Source: Actinomadura sp. DC4
GTDB lineage: Bacteria; Actinomycetota; Actinomycetes; Streptosporangiales; Streptosporangiaceae
DNA: 58,800 nt
Assembly: GCF_030406325.1 (NCBI RefSeq)
Contig: NZ_JAUEQY010000049.1
Coordinates: 1-58,800 of the forward strand
Reading direction: 5' to 3'
Positions 48,595 to 57,903 of this stretch are shown here, piece by piece. The notes under the pieces are model-generated. The model ran no database searches, was not told where the DNA came from, and saw nothing but the letters and a program-made list of their open reading frames with translations. The translations under genes were made by a program, and so were the position numbers. Position 1 is the first letter of the stretch; the number at the start of each line of letters is the position of its first letter.

Positions 48595-50073
48595 TCAGTT
48601 CGGCAGCGTCCACCGCTGGGCGGCGGTCCCGTTGCAGGAGTAGATCTGCAGCCGGGTGTCGTCGGCCGGGTCGCTGCCGGTGACGTCCAGGCACTTCCCC
48701 GACCTGACGTTGGTCAGTGACCCGGTGGGCGCGCCGTAGATCCACTGCTGGGCGGCGGAGCCGTTGCAGCCGTACAGCTGGATCCTGGTGCCGTCCGCCG
48801 TGCCGCCGTTCGACACGTCCAGGCACTTCCCGAACGCCCTCAGCGTCCTGTCGCCGGGCAGAGTCCACACCTGCGCGCCGGTGGAGTCGCAGGCGTGTGT
48901 CCGCACCGCCGTGCCGTTCGTCCTGCCGCCGCCTCTCACGTCCAGGCACTTCCCACCGATCCCGGAGGTGACCGGCCCGGAGTCCGACACCGGCGGAGCC
49001 TGGTCGCCGGTCGGCGGCTTCGCCCCGGACGGCGCCGGCGCGTGCGCGCCGAACACATGGGAGGGCAGGTAGCCGAGCAGGGCGGCGGCCAGGACGGTCG
49101 CCACCGCCAGGGCGGTCCCGCCGCCGGCCAGGTACGCCTTCTCCCGCGGCGTACGGCGTACGGGCACCGTCCAGGCGGGATCGTCGTGCACGGGCGGCAT
49201 GACCCAGGTGCGGTCGAGGAATCTCGTCGCGACCCTCACCGGGTCACCGCGGCCGAGCGGCGCGGTGAGGACCGCGAGCAGCTCCGGCGCGGTCGGCCGG
49301 TCGTCCGGGTCCGTGGACAGAGCCCGCTCGACCGTCTCCCGGTGGTGATCCGGGACCCCGGCCAGGTCGGGCGAGGTGTTCAGCACGCGTGCGGCGACGA
49401 CCTCGGGGCGGCCGTCGCCGTACGGCGGGCGGCCGGTCGCCGCGTAGCAGACGATCAGCCCCCAGGCGTACACGTCGGCGGCCGGGCCGACCTCCTCGCC
49501 GCGACAGCGCTCGGGGCTGATCCAGCCCGGGGAGCCCCTGCTGACACCGGTCCGGGTCATCGAGGTCTCGTCGAGGGCGATGCCGAGGTCCACCACCTTC
49601 GGCCCGTCCGGGGCCAGGATCAGGTTCGCCGGTCTGAGGTCACGGTGTACGACCGCCCGCGAGTGCAGGGAAACGAGAGCCTCGGCCAGCCCGGCGGCCA
49701 GCCCGTACAACTCGTCCCCGGACAGGGGCCCGAGGCGTTCGACGCGCCGCCCGAGCGTCGGTCCGGGGACGTACTCGGTGGCGAACCACGGCGGCGAGCC
49801 GCTCGGGTCGGCCGCCACGACGCGGGCGACGCACCGGCCGGACACCCGGTGCAGGAGCGACACCTCGCGGGAGAACCGGTGGCGGAAGTCCGGGTCGGAC
49901 GCGAGCTCGGGGCGGACCGGCCTGACCGCGGCACGGCGGCCCCCGGCGTCCAACCCCGCGTAGACGACGCCCATCCCGCTCGCGCCGAGCCGGCCGACCA
50001 GCCGGAAGGGCCCGACGCGGTCCGGATCCTGCGGCGTCGTCGGAGCGATCGCGAGTAAGTCACCGTTGATCAT
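48595..50073 (-). CDS. Transmembrane Ser/Thr kinase-like protein with extracellular ricin-type lectin, 492 aa
   Basis: The intracellular kinase domain (~22-285) has a 'GRLGASGMGVVYAG' P-loop, 'HRDLRPAN' at 143-150 and 'VDLGIA' at 161-166. A transmembrane helix lies at ~313-335. After a Pro-rich spacer comes an extracellular beta-trefoil (~368-492) with three 'GKCLDV' and three 'AQ.W' (QxW) repeats, a ricin B-type carbohydrate-binding lectin. Oddly, the invariant Lys of the VAIK motif is Arg (R51 in 'AAVRPV'), and the Lys of HRDLK is also Arg. The protein may be a pseudokinase or use an alternative Lys. The GGAGG before the ATG at 50073 sets the start. The adenylate cyclase gene is divergent, so a sugar-sensing signalling pair is possible. 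Confidence 0.88.
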   Translation of the reverse strand: MINGDLLAIAPTTPQDPDRVGPFRLVGRLGASGMGVVYAGLDAGGRRAAVRPVRPELASDPDFRHRFSREVSLLHRVSGRCVARVVAADPSGSPPWFATEYVPGPTLGRRVERLGPLSGDELYGLAAGLAEALVSLHSRAVVHRDLRPANLILAPDGPKVVDLGIALDETSMTRTGVSRGSPGWISPERCRGEEVGPAADVYAWGLIVCYAATGRPPYGDGRPEVVAARVLNTSPDLAGVPDHHRETVERALSTDPDDRPTAPELLAVLTAPLGRGDPVRVATRFLDRTWVMPPVHDDPAWTVPVRRTPREKAYLAGGGTALAVATVLAAALLGYLPSHVFGAHAPAPSGAKPPTGDQAPPVSDSGPVTSGIGGKCLDVRGGGRTNGTAVRTHACDSTGAQVWTLPGDRTLRAFGKCLDVSNGGTADGTRIQLYGCNGSAAQQWIYGAPTGSLTNVRSGKCLDVTGSDPADDTRLQIYSCNGTAAQRWTLPN

Positions 50074-50186
50074 CGTCGGTACCTCCGGAGTCGCCGGGCG
50101 AATCTCGATCAGTAATGACACGGCTGTCACCGGCGTTCCGTCTCAACGGGCGGCCGGACGAGAACCGGCCAGTAGGGTCGTCGGTC

Positions 50187-51737
50187 ATGACCGAGACGGG
50201 CGTGCTGCGGCGGTTGTTCGACGGGTCCCCGCGGGCGAGCCGTGCCCAGATCGCGCGGCGCGTGGTCTGGTTGCTGTATCCGGCGGCCGTCCTGTCCAAC
50301 GTCGGCGGCGCGCTGGTGGTGTACCTGCTGGCGGTGGTCGTCATCCCCGATCCGGGCGGGCCGGCCGGGCACTCGGTCCGCGGGCTGAACGAGGTGTTGT
50401 TCTTCGTCTACGCGTCGGCGGCGATCCTGGTGGGCGTCGGCGCGGGAGGGCGTTCCTTCGCGCCCGTCCGCGCGTTGTTCCGCACCGAGCGGCCGCTGGA
50501 CGAGGACGAGCAGCGTCTGGTGCTGCGTGCCCCGCTGCGGATGATGCGGGTGCACGGCGCGCTGTGGGGGGCGGCGAGCGTCTGCTGGGCGGCCGTCAAT
50601 GTCTTCTTCTCGCCGCTGCTGGCGTTCAAGCTCGGCCTGACCGTCCTTCTCGCGGGGCTGACCACCTGCACCATCGTCTACCTGCTGACCGAGCGGATCT
50701 TCAGAGCGGCCGTGGCCGACGTCCTGAGCACGGAGGTTCCGTCGCGGGCGGGCACGCCCAGCGTGGTCGGCCGTTCCGTCCTGGCCTGGGTGCTGGGCAG
50801 CGGGGTGCCGGTTCTGGGAGTGGTCGTCACCGGCGGGGTCGCGGCGGCCACCGGACACGTGTCGGCGCGCCAGCTGATGTGGGTGATGCTGGTCCTCGGC
50901 GGCATCGCCCTGGCCGTCGGCCTGTCGGTCACCCTTCTGGCCGCGCGAGCGATGGCCGACCCGATCGACTCGCTCCGCCGGGCCCTCGCCCGGGTCGAAC
51001 GGCAGGACCTGCGGGCCGAGGTGCCGGTCTATGACGGCAGCGAGATCGGCCAGTTGCAGGCGGGCTTCAACCACATGGTCGCCGGGTTGCGGGAGCGGGC
51101 GCGGCTGCAGGACCTGTTCGGCCGGCAGGTCGGCGAGGACGTCGCCAGGATCGCTCTGGAACGCGGCGTCGAACTGGGCGGCGAGCTCCGCCAGGTCGCC
51201 GTCATCTTCGTGGACCTCGTCGGGTCCACCCGCCTGGCCGCCACACGACCGCCCATGGAGGTGGTCTCGGTCCTCAACGACTTCTTCGCGGTCGTCGTCA
51301 GCGTGGTCGGCCGGTACGGCGGCTGGATCAACAAGTTCGAAGGCGACGCGGCACTGGCCGTCTTCGGCGCTCCGGTGGACCTGCCGGACGCCCGTACCGC
51401 CGCCCTGTCCGCGGCCCGCGAGCTGGCCCGGCGGCTCGAACGTGAGGTGCCCGAGGTGCACGCCGCGGTCGGGGTGTCGGCCGGGGGAGCGGTCGCGGGC
51501 CACATCGGAGCCGAGAAACGGTTCGAGTACACCGTCATCGGCGACCCGGTCAACGAGGCCGCCCGGCTGAGCGAACTCGCCAAGGAGTTCCCGGGACGGG
51601 TCCTGGCCTCGGGCGACGCCCTGGACGCGGCCGATGAGGCGGAGGCCGCCCGCTGGCGGTCGCACGGGGAGACGACCGTGCGCGGCCGGATCGAGCCCAC
51701 GCGCCTGGCCGTACCCCGCACCGCCACGGACGAGTGA
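50187..51737 (+). CDS. Membrane class III adenylate cyclase with HAMP domain, 516 aa
   Basis: Six or so hydrophobic helices in the first ~260 residues are followed by a HAMP-like segment ('MADPIDSLRRALARVERQDL'). A class III cyclase domain occupies ~330-510. The catalytic set is present: metal-binding Asp in 'VIFVDLVGST' and 'KFEGDA', the adenine-selecting Lys in 'NKFEGD' and Asp in 'VIGDPVN', and the transition-state Asn/Arg in 'VNEAAR'. This layout matches the mycobacterial Rv1318c-Rv1320c/Rv3645 type. The ATG at 50187 is the likely start; an upstream ORF extension to 50115 is not conserved-looking. It is divergent from the ricin-lectin kinase and convergent with the SARP gene. Confidence 0.9.
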   Translation: MTETGVLRRLFDGSPRASRAQIARRVVWLLYPAAVLSNVGGALVVYLLAVVVIPDPGGPAGHSVRGLNEVLFFVYASAAILVGVGAGGRSFAPVRALFRTERPLDEDEQRLVLRAPLRMMRVHGALWGAASVCWAAVNVFFSPLLAFKLGLTVLLAGLTTCTIVYLLTERIFRAAVADVLSTEVPSRAGTPSVVGRSVLAWVLGSGVPVLGVVVTGGVAAATGHVSARQLMWVMLVLGGIALAVGLSVTLLAARAMADPIDSLRRALARVERQDLRAEVPVYDGSEIGQLQAGFNHMVAGLRERARLQDLFGRQVGEDVARIALERGVELGGELRQVAVIFVDLVGSTRLAATRPPMEVVSVLNDFFAVVVSVVGRYGGWINKFEGDAALAVFGAPVDLPDARTAALSAARELARRLEREVPEVHAAVGVSAGGAVAGHIGAEKRFEYTVIGDPVNEAARLSELAKEFPGRVLASGDALDAADEAEAARWRSHGETTVRGRIEPTRLAVPRTATDE

Positions 51738-51758
51738 CGGGCGAGGCGGGAGAACACC

Positions 51759-54539
51759 TCACCCGTGTTCGAGCGCCGAGAGCTGACGGCCGAGGCGTTC
51801 GGCCAGGGCGGACTCACCGCGGGAGGAGTACAGCTCGATCGCGGCCCGCAGATGCTGGATCGCGTCATCGGTCCGGCCGAGCTCCAGGTTGAACTGCGCG
51901 TACTGGTGCTCGGCGAGCGCGTGCATCTGCAGCGAGCCGACCGTCCGGCAGAGTTCGAGCGCCTCGCGCCAGACCTCTCCGGCCTCCCGCGAGCGGCCCA
52001 GGACATGGAGTGCCTGCGCCTCGTTGACCATGGCCGATAGCCCGAACGTGGCGGCGGGATGCTCGCTGAGCAGCTCGCGGGCCTCGCGCGCGTAGCGCAG
52101 GGCCGCCTCGGCCTCGCCCGCCATGCCCTTCAGCGCGGCGGCGTTGCTCAGCGCCGAGTCCGCGTGCTGCTGGAAGCCGCCCGTACGGATCAGGTCGAGG
52201 GCCGTCTCGGAGATCCGGCCGGCCGTCGTGAGGTCGCCGGAGAGGCCCGTGGCGAGGGCCTGCACACCCAGGACATAGACGTACAGGTCACCGTCGTCCG
52301 GCCCGGTGCGCGCCAGCGCACGGGCGACGAGCTCCAGCGCCTCCGTGAGGCGGCCGCTCCCGCTGAGCGCGCTCGCGGTGGCCGCCTCCATCGCGGCGAG
52401 GGCGCGGGCGGTACCGCTGAGCCGGGCCGCGCGCAGCCCCGCCCGCAGACAGCGCAGCCGGTCGGTGAGCTGTCCCGCACCGTAGTAGAGGGGGTTGGCG
52501 GACCACGCGAGCCGCCAGGCGCGTTCGTGCTCGCCGCCCTCGGCCGCCAGGGCGACCAGACCGCGGATCACCGGCTCCTGGGCGCGGAACCAGGCCAGGG
52601 CCGACCGTACGTCGGGCGTCGGCGTGAGCGAGCGCGGCTCGTACGCGAGCGGCCGGGACGCCGCGTAGAACGGCTGCACCCGGCGTACGGCGGCGTGGGT
52701 CGCCGCCAGGTGGTGGTCGAGCAGCCGGGCGAGCGCGTCGGCGCGCGTCCCGGCGCCCAGCTCGGACAGGAGCTCCTCTCCGTACAGGCGGATCAGGTCG
52801 TGCCGGGCGTACCGGCCGGGCGCGCTCTCGGTGAGCAGGTGATAGGCGGCCAGCGAGCCCAGCGCCTGCCGGGCGCGGGGGAGGTCCGCGTCGAGCAGCG
52901 CCGCCGCGGAGGACAGGTCCACCTCGGTTCCCGGATGGACGGCCAGCAGCGCGAGGAGCCGTGCGGCCGGCAGCGGCAGGTGGCGGTGGGTCATGCTGAG
53001 CGCGCCGCGAACGCTCATGGCGCCCTGAGTGTCGAGGGTCGGCAGCCGGTTGCGCTCGTCGGCCAGCTCCTCGACCAGGTCCGCGAGCGCCCAGGCCGGC
53101 CGGGCCACCAGACGCGCCGCGGCGATCCGGAGCGCCAGGGGGAGCCGCTCGCACAGCTCGACCAGGCGTCCGGCGGCCTCCTCCTCGGCGGCCACGCGGT
53201 CTTCGGTCAGCAGCCGCCGGAGCAGCCCGAGCGCGTCGCCGGAGGGCAGGGCGCCGAGCTGCAGCGAGGCCGCGGCGTCGGTGACGAGCAGGTCCTCCAG
53301 CCGGTTGCGGCTGGTGATGACGGTGGCGCAGCCGGGCCCGGCCGGCAGCAGGGGCATGACGTCCTGGGCGGCGCGCGCGCCGTCGAGGATCACGAGCAGC
53401 CGGCGCTCTCGCGTCTGTTCACGGAACAGGTCGCATCGGGCGCCGGGGTCCTCGGGGATGGCGTTCTCGGGTACGCCGAGCGTCCGCAGGAAGGAGCCGA
53501 GGGCCTCGGCCGGATCGCCCGGGCCGGCCGGGTCGAAGCCGCGCAGGTCGGCGAAGAGGTGGCCGTCGGCGAAACCGGAGGTGGCGGTGTGCGCCCAGCG
53601 GATGACGGTGGCGGACTTGCCCGCGCCCGCCGGTCCGACCACGACGGCCAGGCCGCCGCCCGTCCGGTCGGGTCCGCACTCGCGGTCGAGCCAGCGTGAC
53701 TCCTCGATCCGTCCGACGAAGCCGGCCGGGGGGCGGGGGAGCCCACTGCCGCGGACCCGTGGGATCGCCGCCGAGGCAGGAGCCGCCTTTTCGGCTGGGC
53801 CCGACACGGGCTCGCGGTCCCGGGCGGTGACGAACGCGAGCGCCTCCTGGAGGACGGGTCCGGGCGGGACGCCGAGGTCCTCGTCGAGTCTGGCCTGTGT
53901 GTGCTGGTGGACGGCGACCGCGTCGGCGGTCCGGCCGGCCTGGTGGAGACAGCGCATGAGCAGCGCGGCCATCGGCTCGTTGAGGCCGTCCGCTCGTAGG
54001 TTCTGTTCGAGCGCAGGGATCGCCACCGGTCCCTGGCCCAGGCGCAGCCGGCGTTCGGCCCAGTCGCGCATGGCGCGGGTGCGGGCGCCGTCGAGGCGGT
54101 CGGCGAGCGCGGCGCGCAGCTCGGTGTCGGGCAGGTCGGCGAGGGCCGAGCCGTTCCACAGCCCGAGCGCCTCCTCCAGCACGGCCACCGCGCCCGCGTC
54201 GTCGAGCCGGGCCGCCTGGGCGGTGAGGGCGTCGAAGCGCAGCGCGTCGACGGCGTCCGCGCTGCCGGTGAGCTCGTAGCCGGGCGAGCGGGTGAGCAGG
54301 GTGAACGACGACCCGTCGAAGGCCTTGCGGAGCGCGGCGACATGCCCCTGCAGCGCGGGCCGGGCCTGTGCGGGCGGGAGGTCGCCCCACAGCAGTTCGA
54401 AGAACCGGCCCAGGGGCACCGCCCGGCCGAGTTCGAGCGAGAGCAGGGCCAGAACGGCGCGGCGCTTCGGCCCGGACACCGCGACACGGGTCCCGTCATC
54501 GCCGCGAAGCTCGATCGGGCCCAGCAACCGTATCCGCAT
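51759..54539 (-). CDS. SARP/AfsR-type transcriptional regulator, 926 aa
   Basis: Residues ~1-95 are the OmpR-like winged-helix DNA-binding domain (MRIRLLGPIELRGDDG start; 'GPKRRAVLALLSLE'). About 95-240 is the bacterial transcriptional activation (BTAD) domain. About 270-520 is an NB-ARC ATPase with the P-loop 'VGPAGAGKSATV', and the rest is TPR-like helices. The ATG at 54539 has a GGAGAC ribosome site; an in-frame start 41 codons upstream would run into the divergent eccD start. SARPs with an ATPase typically activate antibiotic or differentiation genes. This one faces the second ESX module and could regulate it, which is an unusual pairing inferred from the shared 121-base promoter region. 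Confidence 0.9.
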   Translation of the reverse strand: MRIRLLGPIELRGDDGTRVAVSGPKRRAVLALLSLELGRAVPLGRFFELLWGDLPPAQARPALQGHVAALRKAFDGSSFTLLTRSPGYELTGSADAVDALRFDALTAQAARLDDAGAVAVLEEALGLWNGSALADLPDTELRAALADRLDGARTRAMRDWAERRLRLGQGPVAIPALEQNLRADGLNEPMAALLMRCLHQAGRTADAVAVHQHTQARLDEDLGVPPGPVLQEALAFVTARDREPVSGPAEKAAPASAAIPRVRGSGLPRPPAGFVGRIEESRWLDRECGPDRTGGGLAVVVGPAGAGKSATVIRWAHTATSGFADGHLFADLRGFDPAGPGDPAEALGSFLRTLGVPENAIPEDPGARCDLFREQTRERRLLVILDGARAAQDVMPLLPAGPGCATVITSRNRLEDLLVTDAAASLQLGALPSGDALGLLRRLLTEDRVAAEEEAAGRLVELCERLPLALRIAAARLVARPAWALADLVEELADERNRLPTLDTQGAMSVRGALSMTHRHLPLPAARLLALLAVHPGTEVDLSSAAALLDADLPRARQALGSLAAYHLLTESAPGRYARHDLIRLYGEELLSELGAGTRADALARLLDHHLAATHAAVRRVQPFYAASRPLAYEPRSLTPTPDVRSALAWFRAQEPVIRGLVALAAEGGEHERAWRLAWSANPLYYGAGQLTDRLRCLRAGLRAARLSGTARALAAMEAATASALSGSGRLTEALELVARALARTGPDDGDLYVYVLGVQALATGLSGDLTTAGRISETALDLIRTGGFQQHADSALSNAAALKGMAGEAEAALRYAREARELLSEHPAATFGLSAMVNEAQALHVLGRSREAGEVWREALELCRTVGSLQMHALAEHQYAQFNLELGRTDDAIQHLRAAIELYSSRGESALAERLGRQLSALEHG

Positions 54540-54571
54540 GTGTTCCCGTCTCCGACCTCTCGCGCGAAGCC

Positions 54572-54590
54572 GCGTCGAGTGTATCGACGC
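54572..54590. promoter_or_regulatory. Palindrome between the SARP gene and the second ESX module
   Basis: GCGTCGA-GTGTA-TCGACGC is a perfect 7-bp dyad in the 121-base divergent promoter region. It is a candidate operator. Known SARP sites are more often direct heptamer repeats, so a different regulator is equally possible. Confidence 0.35.
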
Positions 54591-54660
54591 ATCCGCCACG
54601 AGCGCCCGGGACGGACCTCGCCAGTGAACCCCGCGACGGCCGGGTCCCGTCATCTGGGTC

Positions 54661-56052
54661 ATGTCAATTCCGCAGACGCTGGGATCCGGCGAGATGTGCC
54701 GGCTGATGATTTGCGGTCCGGCCTCCCGGATCGAGCTGGCGGTGCCCGCGCACGTGCCGGTGGCCGACCTGCTCCCGACGTTCCTGGATCACCTCGACCC
54801 CGAGCTGGCCACCTCGGGTTTCACGCACGACGGATGGGTGCTGCAGCGGCTGGGCGACCTCCCGCTCGACGAGGACCTCGGTACGGCCGCGCTCGGGCTG
54901 TGCGACGGCGACGTCCTTCAGCTGCGACCGCGTGCCGACCAGCTCCCGCCGGTCGACTTCGACGACCTGGTCGACGGCGTGGCCACGGCGACGGCGGCGC
55001 GCACCGACCGGTGGCGGCCCGAGACCACGCGCCGGTTCCTGCTCGCGCTGGTCGGCGTGGTGCTCGGGCTGGGGGCCGCGGTCGCCCCACTGAGCGGTAC
55101 GGGACCGGAGGCCGCCCTGGTGGCCGGTGCCGCGAGTCTCGTCCTGCTGCTCGGCGCGGCCGCCGCATCCCATGCGCTCGGCGACCGCGCCGCCGGCATC
55201 CTGCTCGCGAGCGGGTCGGTCGCCTTCGCCGGCGTGGCCGGACTCGTACTGCCGGTGGCCGGGGACGGCCCGGTCAGCGCGTCCGGTCTGCTGGCGGCGG
55301 GGGCGTGGGCGGCCACCGTCGCCGCGCTCGCGAGGCCGGCGGTGGGCGGCGCGCTCACCGGCTTCGTCGCGGCGGCGCTCGCGTCCGTCCTCATGGGCCT
55401 GGCCGGGCTCCTGGTCTGTCTCGGCGTCGTGACCACGGCCGGCGCGGCGGCGGTCGTGCTGGCGGTCGTGCTGGCGGTCGGCGCCGCGGTCCCGGTCATC
55501 GCGTCGAGGCTCGCCGGCCTGCGGATCGTCCCGCTGCCGACCAGCGCGGACGAGTTCCAGCAGGGCATCGACCCCGAACCCAGCCGTGTCGTGCTCGACC
55601 GCACCGCCCGCGCGCACGAGCACATCGGGTCGCTGTACGCCGGGCTCGGCGCCGTCGCGGCCGGCTGTCTGCTGGTGCTCGGGACGACCCCGGGCGTCAG
55701 CGCGCGGGCCCTCGCCGTCGTCGCCTCGGTGCTGTCGCTCCTGCACGGCCGTGACCTGCTCGGCGTACGGGCCCGGCTCGCGGTGTTCGTGCCCGGCGTG
55801 GCCGGCCTGGCCGCCGTCCTGGTCGACCTGACCCTCGACCAGCCCGCCGCCGTACGGCCGGCGGCCGTGGCCGGGCTGCTGCTCGCCGCCGGCCCGCTGC
55901 TCGCCATCGCCCGGGTGCTGCCGGGACGGCGGGTGCTGCCGCACTGGGGGCGGATCGCGGACCTGTCCCACACCGCCACCGCCATCGCGGTCATCCCCCT
56001 CGTGCTCGCCGTCGCCGGCCTCTACGCCCGGGCCCGCACCGGCTGGGCGTGA
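54661..56052 (+). CDS. eccD: Type VII secretion integral membrane protein EccD (copy 2)
   Basis: A homologue of the 256-1662 gene over its full length. It has the same ubiquitin-like domain ('VPVADLLPTFLDHL', 'GWVLQRLGDLPLDED'), the same 'RWRPETTRRF' linker and about eleven transmembrane helices; the length is 463 aa. The conserved 'QQGIDPEPSRVVLDRTARAH' cytosolic loop is identical between copies. It begins the second ESX module and is divergent from a SARP regulator instead of eccC. No eccC is seen near it, so it may share the ATPase of copy 1 or use one outside the window. Confidence 0.92.
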   Translation: MSIPQTLGSGEMCRLMICGPASRIELAVPAHVPVADLLPTFLDHLDPELATSGFTHDGWVLQRLGDLPLDEDLGTAALGLCDGDVLQLRPRADQLPPVDFDDLVDGVATATAARTDRWRPETTRRFLLALVGVVLGLGAAVAPLSGTGPEAALVAGAASLVLLLGAAAASHALGDRAAGILLASGSVAFAGVAGLVLPVAGDGPVSASGLLAAGAWAATVAALARPAVGGALTGFVAAALASVLMGLAGLLVCLGVVTTAGAAAVVLAVVLAVGAAVPVIASRLAGLRIVPLPTSADEFQQGIDPEPSRVVLDRTARAHEHIGSLYAGLGAVAAGCLLVLGTTPGVSARALAVVASVLSLLHGRDLLGVRARLAVFVPGVAGLAAVLVDLTLDQPAAVRPAAVAGLLLAAGPLLAIARVLPGRRVLPHWGRIADLSHTATAIAVIPLVLAVAGLYARARTGWA

Positions 56053-56088
56053 GCGGGCCGGGGCCTCGGCGGAGATCGGAGATACGTG

Positions 56089-57495
56089 ATGCACAACCGT
56101 CGTGACCAGGTAAACGCGCATGGGTTCATGGTCGGGCGGCTCGTCTCCGCGCTGCTGCGCGCCGAGCCGGACCTCGCCGTTCCACCGCTGCGCCGGTCGT
56201 GGGGAGGACTGATCATCGGCGCGCTCGTGGCCGCGCTGGCCGTCACCGGGTTCGCGGTGTTCGCCCTGATCTCACCCGGCAGCGCCGCGGGCTGGCGCGC
56301 GCCCGGCACGCTGATCCTCGACCGGGGGACGGGCACCCGGTACGTCCTGGCGGGCGGGCGTCTCCACCCGGTCCTCAACTACGCCTCCGCCCGGCTCCTC
56401 CTCGGCGCCAGGCCGGCCGTACGCACCGTGGCGACGAAGGCGCTGAAGGACATGCCGCGCGGCGGGCCGGTCGGCATCGACGGCGCCCCCGACTCCCTGC
56501 CCGATCCGGCCGGGCCGGCCGCCCCGTGGCTCGCCTGCGCCGGTTCGATCGGCTCCCGCCCCGCGCTGTCCCTCGTCATCGGCCCGGCGGAGGGGGAACG
56601 GCCGCTGCCACCGGGGCAGGCGGTGCTCGTACGGACCCCGGACGGCACGACGTACCTGGTCGCGGACGGCCGGCGGCTGCGGGTCACCGAACCATGGGTG
56701 ACGCGCTCCCTGGGGATGCCCGACGACGCCGCGATCGGCGTGCGGGACGCCTGGATCGACACCCTGCCCGCGGGGCCGGACCTTCCCGCCCCGGCGACGC
56801 CCGGCCTCGGGACGCCCGGACCGGCCCTCGACGGATCGCCGTCCAGAGTCGGCGAGGTCTTCGCCGCACGCGGTACGGACGGGAGCCGGCGGTTCTACCT
56901 GCTCGCCCCCGGCGGGTTGCGGCCGATCAGCCAGACCGCGGCCTCGCTCATCCTCGGCGACCCCGCGACCGCCAGGGCCTACCCCGGCGGCCGCGCCACC
57001 GCCCGCGACCTCGGCCCCGCCGCCCTCGCCTCGACCAGGGCCTTGCCCGCCCCGGACTGGCAGGCGGGACTGCCCGCCGCGCCGCCACGCCTCGACGCCA
57101 CGAGCGGCGGCCGGATGCCATGCGTCCGGACGGTCCCGGGCGGAGCCCACGTCACGACCTCGCTCGTCACGGTGCCCGGCGCGCCCGTCGCCGCGAACGC
57201 CGTGCCCACGGCGGCGGCCGAGGCGAACCCGGCCGCGAACCGGATCGCCGACCAGATCACCGTCGCTCCGGGGGCCGGCCTGCTCGCCCGTACGCTGCCC
57301 GCCCCCGGAGTGCCCGGCGCAGGGCTCTTCCTGGTCACCGAGGACGGCACCAGGTTCCCCGTCCAGGACGAAGCCGCGGCGACCGCCCTCGGCCACCCGA
57401 TCTCCTCCGCCACCGCGGTGCCGGCCGACCTGCTGGCGCTGCTCCCCACCGGACCCGTGCTCCACGCCCTCGGGACGGGAGGTGATGCCGGCTAG
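56089..57495 (+). CDS. eccB: Type VII secretion protein EccB (copy 2)
   Basis: Starts MHNRRDQVNAHGFMVGRLVS, nearly identical to copy 1, then 'PDLAVPPLRRSW', one transmembrane helix (~41-63) and the large exported domain with 'YASARLLLGA' and the Cys pair ('LACAGS', 'MPCVRT'). The ATG at 56089 is preferred to the GTG one codon earlier. The similarity to copy 1 is high at the N-terminus and in the strands of the repeated lobes, and lower in the loops. It follows eccD by 36 bases and is followed by the esx trio, the same order and spacing as module 1. Confidence 0.93.
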   Translation: MHNRRDQVNAHGFMVGRLVSALLRAEPDLAVPPLRRSWGGLIIGALVAALAVTGFAVFALISPGSAAGWRAPGTLILDRGTGTRYVLAGGRLHPVLNYASARLLLGARPAVRTVATKALKDMPRGGPVGIDGAPDSLPDPAGPAAPWLACAGSIGSRPALSLVIGPAEGERPLPPGQAVLVRTPDGTTYLVADGRRLRVTEPWVTRSLGMPDDAAIGVRDAWIDTLPAGPDLPAPATPGLGTPGPALDGSPSRVGEVFAARGTDGSRRFYLLAPGGLRPISQTAASLILGDPATARAYPGGRATARDLGPAALASTRALPAPDWQAGLPAAPPRLDATSGGRMPCVRTVPGGAHVTTSLVTVPGAPVAANAVPTAAAEANPAANRIADQITVAPGAGLLARTLPAPGVPGAGLFLVTEDGTRFPVQDEAAATALGHPISSATAVPADLLALLPTGPVLHALGTGGDAG

Positions 57496-57557
57496 TCACG
57501 CCCCTCCCGCACGCGTACCACCTGATCAGCACGACCTCTCACCGACAGGAGAACCCC

Positions 57558-57872
57558 ATGGCGGGTCAGTTCGGAGCCTTCGACCCCTCGACGTTCCACT
57601 TCAGCGACCCGGACCTGGTCCAGATCATCACCAAGACCCAGGACGCGATCAACGAGATGAACCAGCTCAACAACCAGGTGCAGTCGCACACGGACGCGCT
57701 GACCAGCGCGAACCGGTCCGACTCGGGCCAGCTCCTCTCCGGGCACCTGGGCACCTGGATGACCGACTTCAACAACTGCGTGCACAACCTCGACGACCTC
57801 AACCACAAGGCCACGGCGCTGCGTCAGGTCAACGTCACCACCGGCGCCACGGCCACCGGCCAGGCCAAGTAA
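57558..57872 (+). CDS. Small ESX-type protein (copy 2), 104 aa
   Basis: Equivalent to the 3188-3502 product: same length, same MAGQFG-FDPS start, 'EMN', 'ANRSDSGQ(I/L)LS.HL.TW' and a conserved Cys after 'TDFNNC'. A CAGGAGAACCCC ribosome site precedes the ATG. The conserved half ('ANRSDSGQ' through 'TW..DF..C') marks the probable interaction turn; the first helix and the tail vary more. Its presence in both modules means it is a core partner rather than a locus-specific cargo. Confidence 0.8.
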   Translation: MAGQFGAFDPSTFHFSDPDLVQIITKTQDAINEMNQLNNQVQSHTDALTSANRSDSGQLLSGHLGTWMTDFNNCVHNLDDLNHKATALRQVNVTTGATATGQAK

Positions 57873-57903
57873 GACCGTCGTTCCCCCAAGGAGGAGTACT
57901 GCG

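Noticed and set aside
54540-54662. N-terminal extension of the SARP regulator
   Set aside because: The extra 41 residues are Arg-rich, unlike SARP N-termini, and would overlap the divergent eccD start; the ATG at 54539 has a ribosome site and the expected MRIRLLG start.
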